Shown: positions 35,215 to 45,211, counted from the first letter of the stretch. The stretch: 64,000 bases of DNA from Salegentibacter salegens (GCF_900142975.1 NZ_LT670848.1:1240001-1304000); one strand, 5' to 3'. Translations and numbers: made by a program. The notes: generated by a model not told the origin, from the sequence alone.

Positions 35215-35222
35215 AACTTTAT
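35215..35222. repeat. Right copy of the 8-bp target-site duplication
   Basis: AACTTTAT follows the right terminal repeat and is identical to 33844-33851. Confidence 0.85.
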
Positions 35223-35300
35223 TCAATAATTGAATTTTAAGTATTCAGGCTTGCTTTCAACCTAAACTATTATTCCTTTAGAATGCTTTATGAGTATGCT

Positions 35301-35744
35301 TCAATTTAGTTTATTATCATTCACCTCAATCCAGTACCCATCGGGATCCTGAAAGTAAATTTGCCTGATCCCGTCTGGACGGTTGGTTACCGTATCTTTT
35401 TCACCCTTCCCGTTTTCAAAAGGAATGTTTTTATCTTTCAGAAAATCCATAAATTCTGATAGATTCTCGGTATTAAATGCAGAATGAAAGCCTTTATTCT
35501 TTACTATTTCCGTATCACTTTCAACCAAATGCAGCTGTACCTTATTATTTAGCTGAAACCATTTTATGTGATCTCCAAGACCACCATTATATATTTGCTT
35601 TAATCCCAGGATGTTTTCATAGAAATTCACAGAAGTTTTTAAATCCTTCACCCGAATGGTATCGTGATCTTTGCTGAAGTTAAAATTTTTTGAAGCCGTA
35701 GTAGCTGCAAATAAAATAATTGCTGGGAGATTTTCATTTTTCAT
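35301..35744 (-). CDS. VOC-family (glyoxalase fold) protein
   Basis: The 147-residue protein has one VOC module: HDTIRVKDLKTSVNFYENIL (first beta-alpha unit) and IRQIYFQDPDGYWIEVND with the metal-side Glu at the end. About 25 N-terminal residues (LPAIILFAATTASKN) are hydrophobic and may be a weak signal peptide or membrane anchor. The DPDGYWIEV ending is typical of lactoylglutathione lyase-like proteins, but I cannot fix the substrate. It runs towards the IS, and no operon partner is visible. Confidence 0.8.
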   Translation of the reverse strand: MKNENLPAIILFAATTASKNFNFSKDHDTIRVKDLKTSVNFYENILGLKQIYNGGLGDHIKWFQLNNKVQLHLVESDTEIVKNKGFHSAFNTENLSEFMDFLKDKNIPFENGKGEKDTVTNRPDGIRQIYFQDPDGYWIEVNDNKLN

Positions 35745-35890
35745 AATTAATTAATTTTTCTTCAAAATAGTAATAAACCCTACTTTTTGCAAAAAACAGG
35801 CTACCTAAACTAATTCAGCGAAAATTACGTAAATTTAGTTTATTTAAAATACTGATTATCAAACCACATCACCAACCAAAACTTCTAATT

Positions 35891-37762
35891 ATGAAATATT
35901 TTATTTACTTAATGGCTTTTCTTAGCCTTCCCGTATTTGCGCAACAAAACCAGGAACCGGAAGATTATACTATTGAACAGTTTTACGAAAATACTCGTAT
36001 AGGGGGAGGTTATTTTTCTCCTGAAGAAGATAAAATACTGGTAAGCTCAGATAAAAGCGGAATTTTTAATTTGTTTGAAATTGATATTTCTTCCGCAGAA
36101 ATGCAACAAGTAACTTCTTCTGAAGAAGATTCTTATTTTGCTATAGATTATGTTCCAAATTCTGAGAATATCCTTTATTCGGCAGATAAAGGCGGAAATG
36201 AAATTAACCATATTTACCTGCTGGAAGAAAATGGAACTTCTACCGATTTAACTTCTGGAGAAAATGAAAAATCACAATTTGCCGGATGGAACAATGAGAA
36301 AACCGGTTTCTATTATCTTTCAAATAAAAGGAATCCGCAGTTTTTTGATTTATACGAAATGGATATGCAGAGCAGGGAAAGTGAGTTAATTTATAAAAAT
36401 GAAGAAAATCTCTCTTTTGAAGATATCTCTCACAATGGGAAATTAATTGCCCTCACCAAAGCTATTACCACCAGTGAAAATAAGCTTTATTTATACCATT
36501 TAGAAACCGAAGAAATGACAGAACTTTCAGAAGAATCAGCTCAATATTCAGCTTCCGGTTTTTCTAAAAATGACGAACATTTCTATTACATTACCAACGC
36601 CGGTAGGGAATTTAAAAGTTTAATAGCATATAATCTTGAAACTAACCAAAGCAGCAATTTGTTTGAGACCAATTGGGACGTAATGTATAGTTATCTTAGT
36701 GAAAATGATAAATACAGGGTGATAGGTATTAATGAAGACGGAAAAAACAGTCTAATTATCGAAAATACCGAAACCGGTGAGGAAGTTGATCTTCCCGATA
36801 TGGAAAATGAAGATATTGTAGCAGTAAATATTTCGAATAGTGAAGAACTAATGCGGCTTACCATTGGCACAGCAAAAGCTCCTAATAATCTATATATTTA
36901 TAATTTTTCATCGGGAGAATTAAAGAAATTAACCAATACGCTAAATCCCAAAATTAATTCTGAAGACCTGGTTTCAGCTGAAGTGGTTCGGTACGAATCT
37001 TTTGACGGACTGGAAATTCCTGCCATTTATTACAAACCGCATCAAGCTACAAAAAACAACAAGGTTCCCGCCCTGGTTTGGGTTCATGGTGGGCCAGGGG
37101 GCCAATCGCGAGTGGGTTACTCAGCTTTAATTCAGTATTTGGTGAACCAGGGTTATGCAATCCTGGCGGTAAATAACCGTGGCAGTAGCGGTTATGGAAA
37201 AAGTTTCTTCAAAATGGATGATAAAAAACATGGAGATGAAGATTTAAAAGATTGCATTTGGGGTAAAAAATGGTTGCAGCAACAGGAATATATAGATTCA
37301 GAAAAAATAGGGATTCTTGGAGGTAGCTATGGCGGTTATATGACGATGGCGGCAATGACTTTTACTCCAGATGAGTTTAAAGCAGGTGTAAATATATTTG
37401 GGGTAACTAATTGGTTACGCACCTTAAAATCTATTCCGCCTTACTGGGAAGCTTTTCGTGAAGCGCTTTACGAAGAAATGGGCGATCCTGTAAAAGATTC
37501 CATCGCGCTTTATAATAAATCACCGCTTTTTCACGCCGAACAGGTTAAAAATCCCGTAATGGTTTTACAGGGAGCTAACGACCCACGGGTGCTTCAGGTA
37601 GAATCAGATGAAATTGTTGCCGCATTAAAAGAAAATGATGTTCCAGTAGAATATGTTGTTTTTGAAGATGAAGGTCATGGGTTTATTAAAAAAGAGAATG
37701 AAATTGAAGGGTACAGGCAAATAAGACAATTTTTAGATAAATACTTAAAGGAAGAAGACTAA
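35891..37762 (+). CDS. Secreted S9-family prolyl oligopeptidase-type peptidase
   Basis: This 623-residue protein starts with a signal peptide (MKYFIYLMAFLSLPVFAQQ). A WD40/TolB-like beta-propeller follows (about 30-370), then an alpha/beta-hydrolase domain. The catalytic triad is Ser479 in GGSYGGYMT, the Asp in GANDPRVLQ and the His in DEGHGF. PALVWVHGGPGG forms the oxyanion region. Such peptidases cut short peptides, often dipeptides or tripeptides, in the periplasm. The gene stands alone. Confidence 0.93.
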   Translation: MKYFIYLMAFLSLPVFAQQNQEPEDYTIEQFYENTRIGGGYFSPEEDKILVSSDKSGIFNLFEIDISSAEMQQVTSSEEDSYFAIDYVPNSENILYSADKGGNEINHIYLLEENGTSTDLTSGENEKSQFAGWNNEKTGFYYLSNKRNPQFFDLYEMDMQSRESELIYKNEENLSFEDISHNGKLIALTKAITTSENKLYLYHLETEEMTELSEESAQYSASGFSKNDEHFYYITNAGREFKSLIAYNLETNQSSNLFETNWDVMYSYLSENDKYRVIGINEDGKNSLIIENTETGEEVDLPDMENEDIVAVNISNSEELMRLTIGTAKAPNNLYIYNFSSGELKKLTNTLNPKINSEDLVSAEVVRYESFDGLEIPAIYYKPHQATKNNKVPALVWVHGGPGGQSRVGYSALIQYLVNQGYAILAVNNRGSSGYGKSFFKMDDKKHGDEDLKDCIWGKKWLQQQEYIDSEKIGILGGSYGGYMTMAAMTFTPDEFKAGVNIFGVTNWLRTLKSIPPYWEAFREALYEEMGDPVKDSIALYNKSPLFHAEQVKNPVMVLQGANDPRVLQVESDEIVAALKENDVPVEYVVFEDEGHGFIKKENEIEGYRQIRQFLDKYLKEED

Positions 37763-37862
37763 GCTCAAGCTATTCTTATAGTCTAAGTCAAAAACTCAGG
37801 TTAAACTTTTAGTGCCGATTTCAAAAAGCCTTATCTTGGCGCTGCAATCGCAATAAGAAACT

Positions 37863-39728
37863 ATGCTGTATATTTTACATCATCCTGATGATAGGGAAAC
37901 TGTGGAGAATGATATTTTTCCGTTATTAGAAAATACCGAAAAACAAACCATAGATTACCCGGAAACCGAATTTGAAGCAGGAAATGATGACATAATAGTC
38001 ACTTATTTAAGCGATGAGTTTCTAAGGGAATTTTTGCCGAAAGCTGCCAAGAAAAACCAGAAAGTTGGGATTCTACCCCATCCCGAGAACACCTATACCA
38101 CCAAGGGCCTGGGGATTGCAAATGACCCAAAAGAAGTTATAGAAGAAATTCTCGAAAATGAAGAAGCGCATACTTTAGATATGCTCTATTGTAACGATAT
38201 TCCCATATTCCAGTCGGTTAATATTGGGAATGTTTTTATTTTCACTGAAGATCATCAGAACAATAATTTTGTAAGGGAAGTTTACACCTTTTTTAAAAAC
38301 ATCAGGCATTTATCTTCCCTTTCCCACAACTCGTATGTGATAAGCTCAGAAGATGAAAAAATAATTCATACTTCGGCCCTGGGAATAATTGTAGTAGAAC
38401 ATGCATTAAGCTCGGTTGTAGCTAGAAGACTGGTTTCTGAAAGTTCTTTGAACGATGGGATGTTTACAGTACTTATTATTTCTCCTACTAATTTATTGCA
38501 ATTAATATGGTTTTTATTACGCAGTTTACTTCCTGGTGGCAAACAATTAGATAAGACGCCATCTTTTATTGGTAGATTAAAAATTGCCAACCTACACATC
38601 AAAAATTCTTCTGAAATAGAATTTACCATAGATGGAGAAAAAGAGCAGGCCAAAGAAATATCTCTCAGGGTAGAACCCGAATCACTTTGCCTGGCGCAGG
38701 CCAGTAAATATTGCACAGAAAAAGATGAAGCCAATTTAAAAAAGAGTAATAAAACCGATACCCTGCCTACCGGCGAAAAACGCGAAGAATTAACCAAACG
38801 TACATTACCTATTTTTCCCCGCGCCACAACCGAGGAATTTCAGGAATTATTTAAAGTATTGCGGGAAAATTCTAAAACTACCTCAATTTATGTGGTAATG
38901 ATGATCCTCTCCACCCTCATCGCCACTTTCGGACTCTTCGCTGATTCATCACCGGTTATAATTGGAGCGATGATTTTGGCACCTATTATTTCTCCTATCG
39001 TCTCTTTTGCGATGGGAATGGTACGTTACGATACCAATATGCTCAAAAGGGGAATTATTACCATTTTAATTGGAACCGGAGTTTCGCTCTTATTCTCCTC
39101 TGGGGTTACCCTTATTATTCCAATAAAATTAATCACTTCTGAAATTGATGCTCGCCTCTCCCCTACACTCTTGGATATGGGAATTGCGGTAGCGTCTGGA
39201 GTGGCTGCGGCTTATGCACATGCAAAAGAAGGTATTGCAAAAAGCCTTGCGGGTGTAGCTATTGCGGTTGCGCTGGTACCACCATTGGCCGTTGCAGGGA
39301 TTGGAATTGGCTGGTGGGACTGGCAGGTATTTTCAGGAGCCTTTTTACTGTATTTAACCAACCTTGCGGGAATTATAATGTTTGCGGGAATTACCTTTCT
39401 CGTCCTCGGTTTTGCGCCATTTAAACGTGCAAAACTCGGTTTGGTTTATACCTTAATTTTAATCGGGATGGTGATGGTGCCCCTTTCCCTTTCTTTTAAT
39501 CGAATAAAAAAGGAGGCCAGTATTACCCGGGAATTAGAAGGCTCTACCGTAAACGAATTGGTAATTAGGGATGTGAAAGTTAGATTTGGAGATCCTTTAC
39601 GCGTTTCGCTTACCCTGGTGGGGCCAGAAAACCTGAGTAGCGATGAAATTCGTGAAATTAAAAAGAAGCTGGAAGATGATATTGGAGAACCTATTAATCT
39701 GGAAGTAATTTCTGCTCGTGGATTTTAA
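37863..39728 (+). CDS. DUF389 membrane protein with degenerate lipid-kinase-like N-terminus
   Basis: This 621-residue protein joins two parts. Residues 1-300 resemble the diacylglycerol/sphingosine kinase catalytic fold: KVGILPHPENTYTTKGLGIA fits the family's P-G-T-x-N region and IFQSVNIGNVFIF its following strand. The Gly-Asp-Gly-Thr nucleotide motif is absent, so kinase activity is doubtful. Residues 330-530 form the DUF389 (TIGR00341) domain with six helices, including SSPVIIGAMILAPIISPIVS. A soluble C-terminal tail follows. DUF389 proteins have no proven function. Confidence 0.8.
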   Translation: MLYILHHPDDRETVENDIFPLLENTEKQTIDYPETEFEAGNDDIIVTYLSDEFLREFLPKAAKKNQKVGILPHPENTYTTKGLGIANDPKEVIEEILENEEAHTLDMLYCNDIPIFQSVNIGNVFIFTEDHQNNNFVREVYTFFKNIRHLSSLSHNSYVISSEDEKIIHTSALGIIVVEHALSSVVARRLVSESSLNDGMFTVLIISPTNLLQLIWFLLRSLLPGGKQLDKTPSFIGRLKIANLHIKNSSEIEFTIDGEKEQAKEISLRVEPESLCLAQASKYCTEKDEANLKKSNKTDTLPTGEKREELTKRTLPIFPRATTEEFQELFKVLRENSKTTSIYVVMMILSTLIATFGLFADSSPVIIGAMILAPIISPIVSFAMGMVRYDTNMLKRGIITILIGTGVSLLFSSGVTLIIPIKLITSEIDARLSPTLLDMGIAVASGVAAAYAHAKEGIAKSLAGVAIAVALVPPLAVAGIGIGWWDWQVFSGAFLLYLTNLAGIIMFAGITFLVLGFAPFKRAKLGLVYTLILIGMVMVPLSLSFNRIKKEASITRELEGSTVNELVIRDVKVRFGDPLRVSLTLVGPENLSSDEIREIKKKLEDDIGEPINLEVISARGF

Positions 39729-39969
39729 TAATTTGTATTCCAGGTGATTACGAAAAGTATAGTACAAAAATATTTCCTTCAAAAACTATTCATTTGTTAC
39801 CGGTATTATACATATGAAGTTAAAAACTGAGCAATTAGAGAAAGGATTTTAACAAGGTTCTCAAATTGAGTTAAATTTCTCTAAAAAACTAAATATTAAT
39901 ATCAATAATATTTGTGTCGCAATATGATATTTTTAGATTGCGCTTCATTAAAAACTTTAAACAAAGATT

Positions 39970-40452
39970 ATGATTAAATCAAAAAAGATTGCAGGTTTAT
40001 TATTTGCTTTTGCCCTACTAGGATCAGCAAGTGTATTTGCCCAAACTCAACAACTGCCACAGCAACAACAGCAAGCTGTAGAAGTAGATGTTAGTGACGA
40101 GGAGCTTTCTAAATTTGCTGATGCTTACCAAAAAATTAGAATGGTAAACCAGCAGGCGCAACAGGAGATGGCGAAGAAAGTAGAAGATAGCGGATTTGAC
40201 ATTCAGCGTTTTAATGAAATTCATCAGGCATCTTTAGACCCAAATACTGAGGTTGATGCTTCTGAAGAAGAAAAAACAAAGCACAAAGAAGTTGTTGCTG
40301 AAATTGAAGGAATGCAAAGCGAATTTCAAGAAGAAATGGAAAGTGCTATTTCAGAAGAAGGTCTTGATGTTGCACGTTACGAGAAAATCGCAATGGCACT
40401 TCAAACCGATACTGAATTGCAACAGAGATTACAGCAGTTAATGCAAGGATAA
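39970..40452 (+). CDS. Secreted DUF4168-family protein
   Basis: The 160-residue protein has a signal peptide (KIAGLLFAFALLGSASVFA, cleaved before QTQ), a Gln-rich stretch and a helical DUF4168 domain. It shows a tandem pattern: FADAYQKIRMVNQQAQQEM with FDIQRFNEI, then EEMESAISEEGLDVARYEKI. It should be periplasmic or exported. The function is not known. The gene stands alone and has its own terminator. Confidence 0.85.
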   Translation: MIKSKKIAGLLFAFALLGSASVFAQTQQLPQQQQQAVEVDVSDEELSKFADAYQKIRMVNQQAQQEMAKKVEDSGFDIQRFNEIHQASLDPNTEVDASEEEKTKHKEVVAEIEGMQSEFQEEMESAISEEGLDVARYEKIAMALQTDTELQQRLQQLMQG

Positions 40453-40480
40453 TTTCTAAATAAAGTTTTAGAAATTCAAT

Positions 40481-40514
40481 AAAAAAAGGTCACCAATAAG
40501 GATGGCCTTTTTTT
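40481..40514 (+). terminator. Rho-independent terminator after the DUF4168 gene
   Basis: AAAAAAAGGTCA pairs with TGGCCTTTTTTT around a 10-nt loop, with one T-G wobble. The T run completes a classic terminator 28 bases after the stop codon. Confidence 0.8.
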
Positions 40515-40591
40515 ATGTTTATTTTATAACTACTTTCTTGGTGAAACCAGCAGGTTTACTATATTTTTAGCACTACAGACAAGAAACTAAA

Positions 40592-41260
40592 TTGAATTCT
40601 ATACGTAAAACATATTTTTTATTAATTACCGCAATTCTATTTTGCCAATGGAATTGGAGTACGCTTTATGCCCAGGAACAAATGAAACAGAAAGATACTT
40701 TAAAGTTTGAAAATAAAATTGTGCCCGATGAAATTTGGAGAGAGACCTATGTGGCACTATCCCACTACCCCGAGTTAAAAGACACGCCTATTGAATTTAA
40801 GTTTAAAAAGAAAATTCAGAAATCTTTTATGCAGGCGCAGCCAAAAGTTTCAGGCTTGCTAAAAAACAAAAAGAATCGTAGTTATTTTGTGATGATAAGC
40901 GAACACATTAAAATTGAAGATGAAGTTTTTGATGTAAAAAATGTTCCTTCTGATGTACTTATTGGATGGATTGGGCACGAGTTGGGTCACATTATGGATT
41001 ATCGCGAACGCAGTGCAGTAAATATGGTATGGTTTGGAGTTAAATATCTAACTTCAAAACGGTATATTCAAGAAGCTGAAAGAGCTGCAGATACCTATGC
41101 AGTAAACCACGGACTCGGAAAATATATTATCGCTACTAAAGATTTTATCTTAAACCACACCCATCTCGCTGATACCTACAAAGCCAGAATTAAAAAACTT
41201 TACCTTTCGCAAGAAGAGATTATGGCTTTAATTGATGAAATTGATGAAGACGACGATTAG
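40592..41260 (+). CDS. Secreted HExxH zinc metallopeptidase-like protein
   Basis: The 222-residue protein starts with TTG and a signal peptide (MNSIRKTYFLLITAILFCQW, then TLYAQ). The zinc motif is IGHELGHIMDYRE, and a downstream Glu in YIQEAERAADTYAVNH is a plausible third ligand. This layout suggests a gluzincin-type peptidase acting in the periplasm. The target is unknown. The C-terminus is acidic (IDEIDEDDD). The stop codon shares TTAG with the convergent GH3-family gene. Confidence 0.8.
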   Translation: MNSIRKTYFLLITAILFCQWNWSTLYAQEQMKQKDTLKFENKIVPDEIWRETYVALSHYPELKDTPIEFKFKKKIQKSFMQAQPKVSGLLKNKKNRSYFVMISEHIKIEDEVFDVKNVPSDVLIGWIGHELGHIMDYRERSAVNMVWFGVKYLTSKRYIQEAERAADTYAVNHGLGKYIIATKDFILNHTHLADTYKARIKKLYLSQEEIMALIDEIDEDDD

Positions 41261-42783
41261 GCTTTTTGTTCGTTTACGAATTTTTCCCATTTTGCAAATT
41301 TCTCCTCGTCCATAACTTTTTCCATTTTCACCTGTCCGCCTTTTTTCTTATTGGCAGCACTCCACTCCGGGAAAATATTTGGATGAACTTTAGTCACTTT
41401 AACCCCTTTTAAAGCTTTAGAACGGGCTACTTTATAATTCTTATTAGCATTTTTTAAAGATTCATCTAAAGCTTCTTTAAGTTCTTCTTCTGGAGTATCG
41501 CCTTCGGTTCCTAAATACCAGTGGTGATGAAATTCTCCATCAATTCTTACCGCGGCCAGCGTAAACTCAGGAATTTTTATATCAAATTTATCTTCAAGCT
41601 CCTGCACTGCATCATTCATTTTATTTACTGAAAGTTGAGAACCCACCACGTTTAAGAAGAATTTTGTTCTTCCGGTTATACGAATTTCTTTGCGTTCCAC
41701 ATCGGTAAATTTAATAGTATCTCCAATAAGATATCTCCAAGCCCCGGAAACAGTACTAATTAGTAAAACATAATCCTTTTCCTCTTCAACTTCATCTAAA
41801 GAAATCACCGGTGCATCTTCAACTATAGAACCATCCTGGTTGATATATTCGGCTTTAAACGGAACAAATTCGAAATAAATTCCGTTGTCCAGAATCAGCT
41901 TCATCGCGTTAGTTTCGGGTCGTGCCTGCACTGCCAAAAATCCTTCTGAAGCCAGGTAAGTATCAATAACCGTAATTGGGTGGCCCAGCAAAGCATTAAA
42001 ACTCTTTTCGTAAGGTTCAAAGGCAACCCCGCCGGAAGCGTAAACCTTTAAGTTAGGCCAGATATCGTGTATATTATCCAGGTTATTATATTCAATAACC
42101 TTTTTCATCATAAGCTCAAGCCAGGAGGGAATGCCGCTTAAGGCTCCAATATCCCAGTTTTTAGCGTTTTCGGCAATACGTTGAACGCGCTCATCCCATT
42201 CTTCAATTTTTGAAATTTCTTCCCCTGGTTTATAATATCCGCGAAACCAAAATGGGATATTACTTGCGCTAATTCCGCTAATTTCACCTTCCTGGTGATC
42301 TCCTTCTTTCTCAAGATCGGTAGAGCTTCCCAGCATCATGATTTCCTTTTCAAAGAAATCTGGGGGAAGATCAAAATTACTTAAAGCACTCACCTGTTTT
42401 ATTCCTGCTTTTCTAATAGATTCCAGCATTTCATCGGTAACCGGAATACGCTTACTGCTTGTCCCGGTAGTACCTGAACTCACTGCAAAATAAGGCGGTC
42501 TACCCGGCCAGGTTACGTCTTTTTCGCCATCGTGTAATTTATACCACCATTCCTTATTAAGCTTATTGTAATCAAAATAGGGTACTTTTTGGGCAAAGGT
42601 TTTTTGAACATCATCTGACTTTAAAATCGATTCAAAATCGTAATGTTTACCAAATTGAGTGTCTTTTGCTTTTTTAAGTAACCTGGTAAGAACCTCTTTT
42701 TGGGCTTCTTCTGCCTCCGGTTCTGAAACTATGTTGTCGCGAAGATCTATAAGGCTTTTTATTAAGGAACCTACTATGGGCAT
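41257..42783 (-). CDS. GH3-family (acyl-adenylate amido synthetase-like) protein
   Basis: This 508-residue protein belongs to the GH3 family, named after plant auxin-responsive proteins that adenylate a carboxylic acid and join it to an amino acid. It has the ATP-binding motif FAVSSGTTGTSSKRIPVTDE, YLASEGFLAVQ and VGSQLSVNKMNDAVQEL. Bacterial members are not well characterised, and their acids and amines are unknown. It has no close operon partner: the FAD protein gene ends about 110 bases upstream in the same direction. Confidence 0.87.
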   Translation of the reverse strand: MPIVGSLIKSLIDLRDNIVSEPEAEEAQKEVLTRLLKKAKDTQFGKHYDFESILKSDDVQKTFAQKVPYFDYNKLNKEWWYKLHDGEKDVTWPGRPPYFAVSSGTTGTSSKRIPVTDEMLESIRKAGIKQVSALSNFDLPPDFFEKEIMMLGSSTDLEKEGDHQEGEISGISASNIPFWFRGYYKPGEEISKIEEWDERVQRIAENAKNWDIGALSGIPSWLELMMKKVIEYNNLDNIHDIWPNLKVYASGGVAFEPYEKSFNALLGHPITVIDTYLASEGFLAVQARPETNAMKLILDNGIYFEFVPFKAEYINQDGSIVEDAPVISLDEVEEEKDYVLLISTVSGAWRYLIGDTIKFTDVERKEIRITGRTKFFLNVVGSQLSVNKMNDAVQELEDKFDIKIPEFTLAAVRIDGEFHHHWYLGTEGDTPEEELKEALDESLKNANKNYKVARSKALKGVKVTKVHPNIFPEWSAANKKKGGQVKMEKVMDEEKFAKWEKFVNEQKA

Positions 42784-42891
42784 AATTCTGATTTTTAACG
42801 GTGGTTGTTTTCAAAAAATGAAGATAAAAAAAACCAAAATCAACACTATTAATGTCTTGACAATTATCAAGAATTTAACCTTTATAAACGG

Positions 42892-44451
42892 TTAAGATTT
42901 CTGCATACTTTCCACACATTTTTCGGCACACCTTTCTCCATCTATTGCTGCCGAAATAATCCCACCGGCGTAACCGGCACCTTCCCCGCAGGGATATAGC
43001 CCTTTTATTTGCACATGTTCAAAACTGTAAGGGTCCCGCGGAATTCTTACCGGGGAAGAAGTTCTGGATTCAGGGGCGTGCACCACGGCCTCATTGGTTA
43101 AAAAACCCCGCATGCTTTTGTTGAATTCTTTAAAGCCTTCCTGTAAAGTTTTATGAATAAATTCCGGAAATACATTTCCTAAATCAGCAGAAGTGACTCC
43201 GGGTTTATAGGAAGTTACCGGAAGGTTTTCAGAAATTTTTCCTTGCGTAAAATCTACTAAGCGTTGCGCCGGTACTTTTTGTGTACTTCCGCCTTCCAAC
43301 CAGGCTTTTTGTTCAATTTGCTTTTGAAATTCCATTGCCGCAAGCGGATTTTTTTCGGTATTTTTAAAATCTGATAGTCTTAATTCTACCACAATCCCTG
43401 AGTTTGCGGTTGGTTGATCGCGTTTACTGGGAGACCAGCCATTGGTAACTACTTCACCCGGTGCGGTGGCGCAGGGAGCTATAATCCCGCCGGGACACAT
43501 ACAAAAAGAATACATTCCCCTACCCTTTACCTGCTTCACGATACTATAAGGCGAAGGCGGAAGAAATTCTCCCCTGGAATCGCATTTATACTGAATTTGA
43601 TCTATAAGCTCCTGGGGATGCTCTACCCTAACCCCAAGCGCAAAAGATTTGGCTTCAATTTCTATATTTTTTCTATGCAAAAGCTCAAAAATATCCCTGG
43701 CCGAATGTCCCGTTGCCAGGATAATTTTTTTTGCATTAATCATGTCGCCTTTTAAAGTTTTAATTCCGGTAACTTCATTATTAACAATAAGAATATCGGT
43801 TAGCCTCGTTTCAAAAAGGACCTCCCCGCCGCAGTTAATTATGAGCTCCCGAATATCAGCAATAATCGCCGGAAGTTTATTGGTTCCAATATGCGGGTGC
43901 GCATCTACCATAATCTCTGGAGTAGCGCCAAAGCCAACGAATAATTTTAAAATTCGGTCTACATCACCGCGTTTTTTAGATCGGGTATAAAGTTTACCAT
44001 CGCTGTAAGTTCCCGCACCACCTTCACCAAAACAGTAATTAGAATCTTCATTTACAATATGTTCAATATTGAGTGCTTTTAAATCCCTACGCCGGGTTCT
44101 TACATCTTTTCCGCGTTCAATAATAATTGGTTTAAAGCCTAATTCAATAAAACGAAGGGCAGCAAATAAGCCCGCAGGACCAGCGCCAACAATTATAATT
44201 TTCTCTTTATTTTTCACATTCTGGTAATCGGGGAGATAGATTTTATCTTCCGTGAATGCTTCTTTCACATAAACATCAACTTTTAAATTGATCTTTATGG
44301 CCTTTTGCCGGGCATCAATAGATCGTTTTAAAATATTCACATACGTGATATCTTTTAGAGCTATGCCCCCGTGCCGGGCAACTGCCCGTTTAAGTTTTTG
44401 CTGATTTACAGCTTCTTCGGGACTTAATCTTATTTGGTACTGGTACTTCAT
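42892..44451 (-). CDS. FAD-dependent dehydrogenase (COG2509 type)
   Basis: The 519-residue flavoprotein has an N-terminal extension of about 85 residues (YQIRLSPEEAVNQQKLKRAV) and a Rossmann motif KIIIVGAGPAGLFAALRFIE. It also has CFGEGGAGTYSDGKLYTRSK and a C-terminal FAD segment GLYPCGEGAGYAGGIISAAI. This pattern fits the COG2509 group of uncharacterised FAD-dependent dehydrogenases. It is cytoplasmic, and its substrate is unknown. Confidence 0.88.
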   Translation of the reverse strand: MKYQYQIRLSPEEAVNQQKLKRAVARHGGIALKDITYVNILKRSIDARQKAIKINLKVDVYVKEAFTEDKIYLPDYQNVKNKEKIIIVGAGPAGLFAALRFIELGFKPIIIERGKDVRTRRRDLKALNIEHIVNEDSNYCFGEGGAGTYSDGKLYTRSKKRGDVDRILKLFVGFGATPEIMVDAHPHIGTNKLPAIIADIRELIINCGGEVLFETRLTDILIVNNEVTGIKTLKGDMINAKKIILATGHSARDIFELLHRKNIEIEAKSFALGVRVEHPQELIDQIQYKCDSRGEFLPPSPYSIVKQVKGRGMYSFCMCPGGIIAPCATAPGEVVTNGWSPSKRDQPTANSGIVVELRLSDFKNTEKNPLAAMEFQKQIEQKAWLEGGSTQKVPAQRLVDFTQGKISENLPVTSYKPGVTSADLGNVFPEFIHKTLQEGFKEFNKSMRGFLTNEAVVHAPESRTSSPVRIPRDPYSFEHVQIKGLYPCGEGAGYAGGIISAAIDGERCAEKCVESMQKS

Positions 44452-44626
44452 TTTATAAAATATATCGCAAAAATATACTTTTCAAATTTGTTAGATTAAA
44501 ACTTATTAAGGTAGACAGTTGTTAAAAGGATGTTCCTACTAAATTAATTTAGGACGTTTTAAAATATTAACTTATTTTGGACAACCTTAAAAAAACCTCA
44601 AATCTATTACAAACAACTACTCAAAA

Positions 44627-45199
44627 ATGAACGCTACAGCACGTTATCCTATGGTTTCTTATGAAGAAGCCTCTCCCGAAGTTCAGGAAATTTATGATGA
44701 TACCAAAAAAACCCTTCAACTTCCATTTGTTTTAAACTGGTTTAAATGCCAGGGCACCAACGCCACCCTATTAAAAGGAAACTGGAGTAAATTAAAGAAT
44801 ACCTTGATGGAAGGAGAAGTACCTAATGTGCTTAAACAACTCATTATTTACAATGTATCTAAGGAACGTGGCTGCAATTATTGCTCTCACGCACACGGAA
44901 TTTTTGCCGATAGCATGAGTGCTATGATTTCGGAAGATGAAGGTTTTAAAGCTACAGAAAATATAAATTCTCCTTCTATGCCAGCCAGTTTTAGAACTGC
45001 GGTAAAAATTGTGACTCATGCGGCGCTTAACCATAGTGAAGTTTCAGACGAAGATTTTGAAGAATTAGAAAAAGCCGGATTTTCTCAAACAGAAATCCAG
45101 GAATTAATGGCCCAGGCCGATTTAGTGAATATGCTGAATACCATAGCTGATGTTTCTGGAATCAAGATAGACAACGAATTACTGGAAACCCCAGAATAA
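44627..45199 (+). CDS. Carboxymuconolactone decarboxylase-family (AhpD-like) protein
   Basis: The 190-residue all-helical protein has the AhpD-type redox motif CNYCSHAHGIF (CxxC followed by His) in its middle, and paired alkylhydroperoxidase-like repeats around it. AhpD-type proteins reduce peroxides or pass electrons to peroxiredoxins through this disulfide. The gene lies 12 bases upstream of a histidine-kinase-like gene and a response regulator gene in the same direction. I infer that the three form an operon, perhaps linking peroxide or thiol state to signalling. Confidence 0.85.
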   Translation: MNATARYPMVSYEEASPEVQEIYDDTKKTLQLPFVLNWFKCQGTNATLLKGNWSKLKNTLMEGEVPNVLKQLIIYNVSKERGCNYCSHAHGIFADSMSAMISEDEGFKATENINSPSMPASFRTAVKIVTHAALNHSEVSDEDFEELEKAGFSQTEIQELMAQADLVNMLNTIADVSGIKIDNELLETPE

Positions 45200-45211
45200 G
45201 TTCAAATTTTA

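Noticed and set aside
38366..38827. Minus-strand frame of 153 codons
   Set aside because: It is antisense to the DUF389 fusion gene, with no start signal or family features.
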